This document shows, piece by piece, positions 26,252 to 33,366 of a DNA stretch of 64,000 nucleotides. The stretch is taken from positions 248,001-312,000 of the forward strand of contig NZ_JANWOI010000004.1 in NCBI RefSeq assembly GCF_027920805.1. Reading direction: 5' to 3'. Below the pieces are notes generated by a model, which saw only the letters and a program-made list of their open reading frames with translations, made no database searches and was not told where the DNA came from. How positions within the stretch are numbered: the first letter of the stretch is position 1; each line of letters begins with the position of its first letter. Origin of the DNA: Govania unica. GTDB taxonomy: Bacteria; Pseudomonadota; Alphaproteobacteria; Sphingomonadales; Govanellaceae. The position numbers and the translations under genes were made by a program.

Positions 26252-27822
26252 TAGCTTGGGCCGAGCGGATCGCGGGCATGTCGAACCTTGGCCGGTGTGG
26301 GCTTGCGATCTGTTTCGGAGCGCTTGCGACCCTGGCCTTGCCGCCGCTTTATATCATCCCGGCGTTTTTTATTGCCTTCCCGGCGATCTTTCTGCTGCTG
26401 CGGCAGGCCGGGACGTCGCGGGCGGCGCTGCTGCTTGGCTGGGGCTTTGGCTTTGGCCATTATGTGACCGGCTTTTACTGGATCGCCATCGCCTTTTTCG
26501 TCAATGAGAGCGTGTCGGACGCGGCCGGGCCGGTGGCGGTGGTGGCTTTGGCGGCGGTTATGGCGCTTTATCCCGTGCTGGCCTTCTGGGTCTTTCACCG
26601 CTTGCAGAGTTTCATGCGTGGGGCGCTGGTGGCGGAAATCATCCTGTTCGCGCTCTGTTGGAGCGCGACGGAATGGCTGCGCGGGCATCTTTTTACCGGG
26701 TTTCCGTGGAATCTGGCGGGTTCGATCTGGGCTTTTTCGCCGGCCATGTTGCAGTCCCTGACGCTGTGGGGGGCTTATGGGCTTGGTCTGCTGACGGTGC
26801 TTGCGGCCTGCTTGCTGGCCGCCGGGGCGCTTGGGCGCTTCCGGCCGGTGCTGGCTGCTGTCCTTATGCTTGGGCTTTGTTACGGCGGCGGCGTCTGGCG
26901 GCTTGCGGGGGATCATGGGGCGGTTGAGCCCGGCGTGCGGCTCAGGCTGGTGCAGGCCAATGTGAAGCAGGGCGAAAAATGGCGCGAAGATCGCATGGCC
27001 GATAATTTCATGAGCTATGTGCGGCTGTCGGCCACGCCGTCCGACAAGCCGGTCACGCATATTCTGTGGCCGGAAACGGCCTCGCCGTTTTTTCTCAATG
27101 CGGAACCGGCGGCGCGGGCGGCCATTGCCCGGATCACCCCGCCCGGCGGCTATGTGATCGCCGGAGCGCCGGGCTATTACGCTGATCCGGCCGGAGGTGA
27201 GGCGCGCGTCGGCAACAGCCTGTTCGTGATCGACGACCAGGGCAAGGTGCGGGCCGGTTATGACAAGGCGCATCTGGTGCCGTTCGGCGAATATCTGCCC
27301 ATGCGCGGGTTCATGACTTTGCTTGGATTTGAGCGCTTCGTGCCCGGCCTGCTCGGGTCGGATTTTACCGCCGGGCCGGGGCCGCAAAGTTTGCATGTGC
27401 CGGGGCTTCCGGCCTTCAGTCCGCTGATCTGTTATGAGGTTATTTTTCCCGGTGCGGTTGTAAAAATGGGCGACCGTCCGGGCTGGATTCTCAATGTCAC
27501 CAATGACGGCTGGTATGGACAATCCGCCGGGCCTTATCAACATCTCGCCACCGCGCAGATGCGTGCGGTTGAAGAAGGTTTGCCGGTGGTGCGTGTGGCA
27601 GGCACGGGCATTTCGGCGGTGATCTCTCCCTATGGCGCGATCCTTGCCCGGTTGCCGCTTGGCACGCGCGGAATTCTTGATTCCGACTTACCACGTAAGG
27701 TAGAAAGTCAGACCTTGTTTTCTCGCGCAGGTGATTGGAGTTATCTCGGTCTCTTCGTTATACTGGCCGCGCTCGCGACAGGGGCTAGGGGCGTCGCGAA
27801 CGGGGCCAGGCTAAAAATCTGA
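26248..27822 (+). CDS. lnt: Apolipoprotein N-acyltransferase
   Basis: Inner-membrane enzyme of 524 residues that adds the third acyl chain to lipoproteins in the periplasm. About six to eight membrane segments precede a nitrilase domain. Catalytic triad candidates are Glu in ILWPETASPFF (about residue 276), Lys in YDKAHLVPFGEYLP (about 340) and Cys in LICYEVIFPG (about 395). Starts as ATGA on the corC stop. The DUF4136 lipoprotein at 16324 is one likely substrate. Confidence 0.96.
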   Translation: MIAWAERIAGMSNLGRCGLAICFGALATLALPPLYIIPAFFIAFPAIFLLLRQAGTSRAALLLGWGFGFGHYVTGFYWIAIAFFVNESVSDAAGPVAVVALAAVMALYPVLAFWVFHRLQSFMRGALVAEIILFALCWSATEWLRGHLFTGFPWNLAGSIWAFSPAMLQSLTLWGAYGLGLLTVLAACLLAAGALGRFRPVLAAVLMLGLCYGGGVWRLAGDHGAVEPGVRLRLVQANVKQGEKWREDRMADNFMSYVRLSATPSDKPVTHILWPETASPFFLNAEPAARAAIARITPPGGYVIAGAPGYYADPAGGEARVGNSLFVIDDQGKVRAGYDKAHLVPFGEYLPMRGFMTLLGFERFVPGLLGSDFTAGPGPQSLHVPGLPAFSPLICYEVIFPGAVVKMGDRPGWILNVTNDGWYGQSAGPYQHLATAQMRAVEEGLPVVRVAGTGISAVISPYGAILARLPLGTRGILDSDLPRKVESQTLFSRAGDWSYLGLFVILAALATGARGVANGARLKI

Positions 27823-27917
27823 CAAGACGGACCCCGTCGAGGTTGCGCGTTGTATTGCGCAACAGCGAGTGCTGAGTGGTGATTACAGGGCCTTTTGGAC
27901 CTTGGGGGGAAGAGATT

Positions 27918-28334
27918 GTGAAATTAAGACCAGATCCCGTCGACATTCATGTTGGCTCGAAACTGCGGTTGCGACGGACCCTGCTTGGCATGAGCCAGGA
28001 AAAACTCGGGGAGGCGGTCAGTCTGACGTTTCAACAGATTCAGAAATATGAGCGCGGCAGCAATCGCATCGGGGCCAGCCGGTTGCATCAGCTGGCGCGG
28101 GTTCTTGAAGTGCCGGTCGCCTTCTTTTTCGAGGAAGCGCCGATGACTGGCGGGCGCGGCAATATGTTGGCCGAACCTGCACAGGCAGGCTATGAGGGGG
28201 AGGATCATCTCTCTCGCCGGGAGACTCTGGAGCTGGTGCGGTCCTATTATCGCATTCCCGATCCAGCGGTGCGCAAACGCATATTTGAACTGGTGAAATC
28301 CGTCGGCTCCATGTCAGCTGAACTGGCTGACTAG
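27918..28334 (+). CDS. XRE-family HTH transcriptional regulator (PraR-like)
   Basis: DNA-binding protein of 138 residues. HTH at residues 13-70 with LRLRRTLLGMSQEKLGEAV and TFQQIQKYERGSNRIGASR, a pattern widely conserved in alphaproteobacteria where this gene lies between lnt and metK. The C-terminal helix pair is SRRETLELVRSYYRI. GTG 27918 follows GGGGGAAGAG; longer GTG starts at 27876/27879 lack one. Here metK does not follow. Confidence 0.9.
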   Translation: MKLRPDPVDIHVGSKLRLRRTLLGMSQEKLGEAVSLTFQQIQKYERGSNRIGASRLHQLARVLEVPVAFFFEEAPMTGGRGNMLAEPAQAGYEGEDHLSRRETLELVRSYYRIPDPAVRKRIFELVKSVGSMSAELAD

Positions 28335-28409
28335 GCGGTGACCCGCAAGCTGCCTTTCGAAATCTGATTGTTTCGGCTATGGTGCGGCGAATTTCAATCG
28401 CACGCAGCC

Positions 28410-28772
28410 ATGATCATGACGTCCCCTATCTATAAAATCCTGAGCCTTACCGATGATGCGGCGTTTGCCGCTGCCCCCGAGGCGGGCTATGCGGGATCGT
28501 CCGATGATGCCCGGGATGGCTATATTCATTTCTCGACTCGGGAGCAGCTCGCCGGGACGCTTGCGGCGCATTACCGGGGCTTGGATGAGGTCATGCTGCT
28601 GACGGTGGTGGTCGAGGGTTTGCCCAGTATCGCCCTCAAATGGGAAGAGTCCCGGGGCGGACAGCTGTTTCCGCATCTTTATGCCGTTTTGCCGGGCCGG
28701 GCTGTCCTTTGCCGCGATCGGCTGCGGCGAGGGACGTCCGGTCTGTTTGTTTTGCCGTGGGAGACTCACTAG
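28410..28772 (+). CDS. DUF952 family protein
   Basis: Cytoplasmic protein of about 120 residues with the DUF952 pattern: IYKILSLTDDAAFAAAP at the N-terminus, DGYIHFSTREQLAGTLAAHY in the middle, and LFPHLYAVLP near the end. Function unknown. The stop lies three bases before pyrD, so the two are probably cotranscribed. ATG 28410 and ATG 28416 are both possible. Confidence 0.85.
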   Translation: MIMTSPIYKILSLTDDAAFAAAPEAGYAGSSDDARDGYIHFSTREQLAGTLAAHYRGLDEVMLLTVVVEGLPSIALKWEESRGGQLFPHLYAVLPGRAVLCRDRLRRGTSGLFVLPWETH

Positions 28773-28775
28773 GTC

Positions 28776-29846
28776 ATGTCGCTCTATTCCTTGATCCGGC
28801 CGTTGATTTTTTGTTTCGATGCCGAAACGGCCCATGGCCTTGCTGTCACCGCCTTGAAATCGGGCCTGCTGCCGCGATGCGCGGCGGCGGAAGATCCTGT
28901 GCTGGTGTCGACCCTTTGGGGCCTGCGCTTTCCGACGCCGGTGGGGCTTGCCGCCGGGTTTGATAAAAATGCCGAGGTGCCGGACGCCATGCTGGCTCAG
29001 GGGTTCGGGTTTGTGGAGGCGGGCACGGTGACGCCGCGTCCGCAAGAGGGCAACCCGAAGCCGCGCATGTTTCGTCTGAGCGCGGATCGGGCTGTCATCA
29101 ACCGGCTCGGGTTCAACAACGCGGGTCTTGAAGCTTTTCGTGCCAAGGCTGAAGCGCGTCAAGGACGGCCGGGTATTTTCGGCGCCAATGTCGGCGCCAA
29201 CAAGGATACGAGCGATCCGGTCAGCGATTACGTGGCCGGGATCCGGGCGTTATACGGATTGTCGGATTATTTCACGGTCAATATCTCGTCGCCGAATACG
29301 CCCGGTTTGCGGTCCTTGCAGCGTCAGGACGCCCTTGACCGCTTGCTTGGGGCGGTGATGGCGGCGCGGCTTGAGGCGCATGGCGCACGGAGTGGGCGGT
29401 TGGTGCCGCTGCTGGTCAAGATCGCGCCGGATCTGAGCCCGGAGGAACGGGCCGATATTGCGAAAGTGGCGCTGAAGCATGAGGTTGACGGCCTCATCAT
29501 TTCAAACACCACCATCAGCCGGCCCGCGGGCCTGCATGGGCCGTTTCGGGGCGAAACCGGGGGATTGAGTGGTCAGCCGCTGCTCAAGCTCGCGACGGAG
29601 GTTCTGGGCGATATGTATAAACTGACCGAGGGGCGCATTCCGCTTGTGGGCGTCGGCGGCATTGAAAACGGGCAAGACGCCTATCGCAAGATCCGCGCGG
29701 GCGCGTCCCTTGTGCAGCTTTATTCGGCCATGGTCTATGAAGGCCCGGGGCTCGGCGCGAGCGTTGCGCAGGAGCTTGCGAATTGTCTGCGTGCCGATGG
29801 CTACGCCAATGTGAGCGAGGCTGTGGGGGCGGACTGGGGGGCGTAA
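28776..29846 (+). CDS. pyrD: Dihydroorotate dehydrogenase (quinone), class 2
   Basis: Membrane-associated flavoenzyme of 356 residues that oxidises dihydroorotate to orotate with quinone, step four of pyrimidine synthesis. The N-terminal helix (SLYSLIRPLIFCFDAETAHG) is the class 2 membrane-binding part. FMN-site and catalytic pieces include GLAAGFDKNAEV, NRLGFNNAG and VNISSPNTPGLRSLQ with the class 2 serine. Immediately follows the DUF952 gene. Confidence 0.96.
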   Translation: MSLYSLIRPLIFCFDAETAHGLAVTALKSGLLPRCAAAEDPVLVSTLWGLRFPTPVGLAAGFDKNAEVPDAMLAQGFGFVEAGTVTPRPQEGNPKPRMFRLSADRAVINRLGFNNAGLEAFRAKAEARQGRPGIFGANVGANKDTSDPVSDYVAGIRALYGLSDYFTVNISSPNTPGLRSLQRQDALDRLLGAVMAARLEAHGARSGRLVPLLVKIAPDLSPEERADIAKVALKHEVDGLIISNTTISRPAGLHGPFRGETGGLSGQPLLKLATEVLGDMYKLTEGRIPLVGVGGIENGQDAYRKIRAGASLVQLYSAMVYEGPGLGASVAQELANCLRADGYANVSEAVGADWGA

Positions 29847-29877
29847 AGCCCCTGTCCCTGTGGCCCCAGCTGAACCC

Positions 29878-30351
29878 TCAGGAAGGGTCCATCTGCGATT
29901 GCAGATAATTATGCTCGCCCACGGAATCGTACAGACTGATCTGGGTTTCCAGCCAGTCTACATGCTCTTCCTCGGACTTGAGGATATCTTCGAGCAGTTC
30001 GCGGGTGACGTAATCCTTGACCGCTTCACAATAGGCGATGCCTTCGCGCAGGGGCGGAATGGCGTCATATTCAAGGGCCAGATCGGCGGCGAGAACTTCG
30101 CGGACGGATTCGCCGACGCGCAAGCGGCCGAGATCCTGAAGATTGGGTAGGCCTTCGAGGAACAGAATGCGGTCGATCAGCTTGTCCGCATGCTTCATCT
30201 CGTCGATGGATTCTTCGTATTCCTTGCGGGCGAGTTTGCCGAAGCCCCAGTTTTTCAACATGCGATAATGCAGAAAATACTGATTGATGGCGGTCAGCTC
30301 GTTCTTGAGCGCGCCGTTCAATATTTTGTTAACCTGGGGGTCGCCCTTCAT
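29878..30351 (-). CDS. bfr: Bacterioferritin
   Basis: Heme-containing 24-mer iron store subunit of 157 residues. Diiron ligands are present at the standard places: E18, E51 and H54, with later EEEHVDWLE supplying the remaining pair. M52, the heme ligand, is in [14 protein letters not shown] 30351 follows AAGGAGA. The Bfd gene lies just upstream on the same strand, so both the store and its iron-release partner are encoded together. Confidence 0.96.
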   Translation of the reverse strand: MKGDPQVNKILNGALKNELTAINQYFLHYRMLKNWGFGKLARKEYEESIDEMKHADKLIDRILFLEGLPNLQDLGRLRVGESVREVLAADLALEYDAIPPLREGIAYCEAVKDYVTRELLEDILKSEEEHVDWLETQISLYDSVGEHNYLQSQMDPS

Positions 30352-30454
30352 GGCCAGTCTCCTTAGCAGAAGCCGGCATTCTAGGCCAAGCGGCGGGACG
30401 GGTCAATTGGGCTAGATGAAAATGACTTTTAAAATCAAGTGCATACTGAAGTTA

Positions 30455-30643
30455 TCACTGTGACGAAGCGGCCCGTCCACGTTCATCGTGATAGACGCTC
30501 ATGGCATGGGAGATGCATTTGCCGCATTGCGGCGCGGCTCCGAGACAGCGGAAAATCTCAGACGTGGTGGAGGGACCACCCTCGCGCTGGGCGACGGAAC
30601 GGACGGCTTTTTCGCTCAACGCATTGCAGATACATACATACAT
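30455..30643 (-). CDS. bfd: Bacterioferritin-associated ferredoxin
   Basis: [2Fe-2S] protein of 62 residues that reduces bacterioferritin to release iron. The cysteines follow the Bfd order: YVCICNALSE near the N-terminus and QCGKCISHA after a gap of about 32 residues. I start at ATG 30643 (MYVCICN), with AGGGA ten bases upstream; a GTG ten codons earlier is less likely. A Fur-box-like site lies 49 bp upstream, consistent with induction during iron starvation. Confidence 0.92.
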   Translation of the reverse strand: MYVCICNALSEKAVRSVAQREGGPSTTSEIFRCLGAAPQCGKCISHAMSVYHDERGRAASSQ

Positions 30644-30691
30644 CGTCAGCTGGTCCCTATGTCGAATCGTCACGGACAGTGCTAGGCTTGT

Positions 30692-30706
30692 TGATAATCA
30701 TTCCTA
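30692..30706. promoter_or_regulatory. Fur-box-like operator upstream of bfd
   Basis: TGATAATCATTCCTA fits the 7-1-7 palindrome TGATAAT-N-ATTATCA at 12 of 14 informative-arm positions on a strict left arm and partial right arm (left arm perfect, right arm ATTCCTA). It sits in the divergent gap between bfd and the arsC-like gene, at a sensible place for repression of bfd. No footprint data. Confidence 0.6.
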
Positions 30707-30825
30707 TTAGATTCTCAGCAAGCCGTCAATACAAATGCGACTGATTTGCATCTGAAAGTTTTGCATGGCCGTGTTGCTACCCTCCGGATATAAAAAACCA
30801 GCATCAGACCCCGAGGGAGATTGGC

Positions 30826-31173
30826 ATGACGGTCAGTATTTATCACAATCCGCGCTGCTCGAAATCGCGGGAGACGCTCGCGCTTCTGGAGAGCCGGGGG
30901 ATCGAGCCGCTGGTGGTCGAATATTTGAAAACACCGCCGTCCGCAGCTGAGCTTACGCAGATTTTGAAGCTTCTGGGGATCGGGGCTCGCGATCTCATGC
31001 GCAAGAAAGAAGCGCCTTATGCGGCGCTCGGCCTCGCCGATCCGGGCTTGAGCGAGGCGGCCTTGATTGCCGCCATGCATGACAATCCGGTGTTGATCGA
31101 GCGTCCGATCGTGCTCGCCAATAACAAAGCCGCCATCGGTCGCCCGCCGGAAGCGGTGCTTGAAATTCTCTAG
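30826..31173 (+). CDS. arsC: ArsC-family (Spx/arsenate reductase-like) protein
   Basis: Thioredoxin-fold protein of 115 residues of the glutaredoxin-dependent arsenate reductase family. The catalytic cysteine is C11 in YHNPRCSKSRETL; the arginine-bearing blocks LMRKKEAPYAALGL and IERPIVLANNKAAIGRPPEAV match ArsC. No other ars gene is nearby, so arsenate is the family-based substrate, and YfgD-type proteins are close alternatives. GGGAGA precedes ATG 30826. Its TAG shares CTAG with the MATE stop. Confidence 0.85.
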   Translation: MTVSIYHNPRCSKSRETLALLESRGIEPLVVEYLKTPPSAAELTQILKLLGIGARDLMRKKEAPYAALGLADPGLSEAALIAAMHDNPVLIERPIVLANNKAAIGRPPEAVLEIL

Positions 31174-32522
31174 GCGCGCTGAGGGATGAATTCCTCGCCG
31201 ACGCGGCGGTAGAACCAGCCGAGGGTGAGGCCCCGCATGCCCATGAAAATGACGAAGGCGGCCCATAGCCCATGATTGCCGAAGCGCGGTTCAAGGACCG
31301 CGAGGGCGGCGATGAAGGCGAGGAGCGCGAGGGCGGCGGAATTGCGCATGTCGCGGCTGCGGGTCAGGCCGACAAACACGCCGTCGAACTGATAGCCCCA
31401 GACCGCCACAAGCGGCATCAGCACCAGCCAGGGAAGATGGGTCGCGGCTTCGGCGCGCACGCTTGGCAGATCGGTCAGCCAGCCGATCAGCGTGGTGCCG
31501 CCGAGGCCATAGACCAGCGTGAACAGAAGCGCCGCCAGCAGCGCCCAGAACCCTGTCACCCGCACGGCACGGCGAAAGGCCTGTTCGTTGCGCGCGCCTT
31601 TTTCCGCGCCGACCAGCGCTTCGGCGGCAAAGGCAAAGCCGTCGAGCCCGTTTGACAGGAAAAACAGGAAATTCATCAGTACCGCGTTGGCCGCGAGCGT
31701 CGCCGTGCCAATCCGCGCCCCGGCGGCGGTAAAAAGCCCGAAGGCCGTTAGCAACAAAGCCGTGCGAATGAAGATATCGGTGTTGACGGCGATGAGCCGC
31801 TTGAGCGCCGCGGCTTCGAGCAGCAGACGGCGGGTGAAGAGGGCAGGCAGGGACAAGCCGTAACCGCGCGTGAGGCTGCGCGTGATGAGGTAAATGCCGA
31901 GCAAAGCCGCAGCATATTCAGCGATCAGCGTGCCGCTTGCGACCCCGGCCACGCCCCAGCCGAAGCCGAGCACGAACAGCAGATTGAGCCCTGCGTTCAG
32001 GACATTCATGAGGATCTGGATCATGAGCGCGGTTTGCGCCCGCTGCACCCCAAGTAGCCAGCCAAGCACCACGAAATTGGCAAGTGCTGCTGGCGCGCCC
32101 CAGATGCGGATATTGAAAAAGACCTTGGCCATATGCTCGACCGCGGGCTCGCCCGGCAACAGGGCAAAGGCAATGAGCCGGATCGGCGCCTGCAGCAGAA
32201 CGGCAGCGAGCCCAAGCCCAAGCGCGAGCATGAGGGCGCGGGAGAACACGACGCCGACCTCATGGGCGTTCTGCTGCCCTGAGGCCTGGGCGGTGAAGCC
32301 CGTGGTGCTCATGCGCAGAAAACCGAGCCCGAAATACAGGAAATTGAAAATCAGCGTCGCGAGGGCAACGGCAGCCAGATAACGGGAATCGGGCATATGG
32401 CCCATGATCGCCGTGTCGACAGCCCCAAGCATCGGCACCGCACAATTGGCGAGCATGATGGGGCCCGCGAGACGCCACATCTTGCGGTGCAAGGAGCCTG
32501 TTGTCTGGTCTGGCTGGGTCAT
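31170..32522 (-). CDS. MATE-family efflux transporter (DinF-like)
   Basis: Inner-membrane exporter of 450 residues with about 12 membrane segments. N-terminal MWRLAGPIMLANCAVPMLGAVDTA and later FFLSNGLDGFAFAAEALVG are typical of the DinF branch of MATE transporters, which use Na+ or H+ gradients to expel cationic compounds. Substrate unknown. It converges on the arsC-like gene with the two stop codons sharing the bases CTAG. Confidence 0.92.
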   Translation of the reverse strand: MTQPDQTTGSLHRKMWRLAGPIMLANCAVPMLGAVDTAIMGHMPDSRYLAAVALATLIFNFLYFGLGFLRMSTTGFTAQASGQQNAHEVGVVFSRALMLALGLGLAAVLLQAPIRLIAFALLPGEPAVEHMAKVFFNIRIWGAPAALANFVVLGWLLGVQRAQTALMIQILMNVLNAGLNLLFVLGFGWGVAGVASGTLIAEYAAALLGIYLITRSLTRGYGLSLPALFTRRLLLEAAALKRLIAVNTDIFIRTALLLTAFGLFTAAGARIGTATLAANAVLMNFLFFLSNGLDGFAFAAEALVGAEKGARNEQAFRRAVRVTGFWALLAALLFTLVYGLGGTTLIGWLTDLPSVRAEAATHLPWLVLMPLVAVWGYQFDGVFVGLTRSRDMRNSAALALLAFIAALAVLEPRFGNHGLWAAFVIFMGMRGLTLGWFYRRVGEEFIPQRA

Positions 32523-32576
32523 GTTCCGCTTATGTCACGGGGCCGGGGGTTTGTCGAGAATCGGCAAGCTTCCACC

Positions 32577-32947
32577 GTCATTGCGAGCGCAGCGAAGCAA
32601 TCCAGACTTCGGGGCGGACGGTCTGGATTGCTTCGCTGCGCTCGCAATGACGGTTTTGGGAATCGGGAGGGGCTGGTGCAGGTGTGAGACAGGCTTGTTT
32701 CGGCTGTGCCTCGCAATGACGGCAACCACCTATCCCCGTCATCGCGAGCCGCGTAAGCGGCGCGGCGATCCAGACTTCGGGGCGGCGGGTCTGGATTGCT
32801 TCGCTGCGCTCGCAATGACGATTTTGGGAATCGGGAGGGGCTGGTGCAGGTGGTGAGACTGGATTGCTTCGCTTTGCCTCGCAATGACGGTGAATCGCAA
32901 ACCCCGTCATCGCGAGCCGCGTAAGCGGCGTGGCGATCCAGACTTGG
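32577..32947. repeat. Cluster of palindromic repeats with a tandem 168-bp duplication
   Basis: The gap from 32523 to 32953 contains no gene but about seven repeat elements of the TGGATTGCTTCG / GCAATGACG type. A 168-bp block at 32600-32767 is repeated with few changes at 32768-32935, including the non-palindromic linker TTTTGGGAATCGGGAGGGGC, so the array grew by tandem duplication. The first element pair (32578-32655) is also an inverted repeat. Confidence 0.88.
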
Positions 32948-32953
32948 GGTGGC

Positions 32954-33163
32954 TCAGCCGTGCATCTGGCGGAATGCCTGTTCCGACCGTTTGGCGCAAT
33001 CGGACAGCAGTTTCAGGTGATCGAGCGTGAGGCCGTCGGCGATGAGGTCGCGGACGAGGCGGAGGTCCTGCAGCAAAATCTGGAGAGTCGGTTCCGTTGT
33101 CCGCACCAGCGGCCGATCGTTGGCGGGGTGGGCGAAAGCGGTGGGGCGATAGGTTGCAGGCAT
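32954..33163 (-). CDS. Small hypothetical protein, 69 residues
   Basis: Short ORF with ATG 33163 preceded by TGGAG at good spacing. The protein has an N-terminal polar, Pro-rich part and a predicted helical C-terminal half (LQILLQDLRLVRDLIADG, then LKLLSDCAKRSEQAFRQM). No family recognised. It is divergent from korA. The codon pattern and ribosome site favour a real gene, but nothing indicates function. Confidence 0.5.
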   Translation of the reverse strand: MPATYRPTAFAHPANDRPLVRTTEPTLQILLQDLRLVRDLIADGLTLDHLKLLSDCAKRSEQAFRQMHG

Positions 33164-33261
33164 GACCGAACTCCATTCAAGGGCATGACCTTAGAATGGC
33201 AGGGTGTTTAAAGTGTTAACGGGGTTTCTCAGGAACTAACAGTTGACCTGACAGAGCAGCC

Positions 33262-33292
33262 AGCGCCCGGTGGGGCTATTTGCCAGGGCGCT
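33262..33292 (+). other. Stem-loop in the korA upstream region
   Basis: AGCGCCC (33262-33268) and GGGCGCT (33286-33292) form a perfect 7-bp stem, followed by ATTTT, about 75 bp before the korA start. It could be an attenuator-like or leader structure, or chance. No known riboswitch was recognised. Confidence 0.35.
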
Positions 33293-33366
33293 ATTTTAAA
33301 GCTGGAAACCATGGAATTGACGTGACAAGCTCAAGTCTGGTCTCACTTCTGTGAGGGTTCTAAGGC

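Noticed and set aside
32404-32910. Short ORFs in the repeat cluster on both strands
   Set aside because: They are translations of the dispersed palindromic repeats, a known source of false genes.
33262-33292. Riboswitch upstream of korA
   Set aside because: Only a single 7-bp stem is visible; nothing matches a known aptamer, so it is listed only as a stem-loop.
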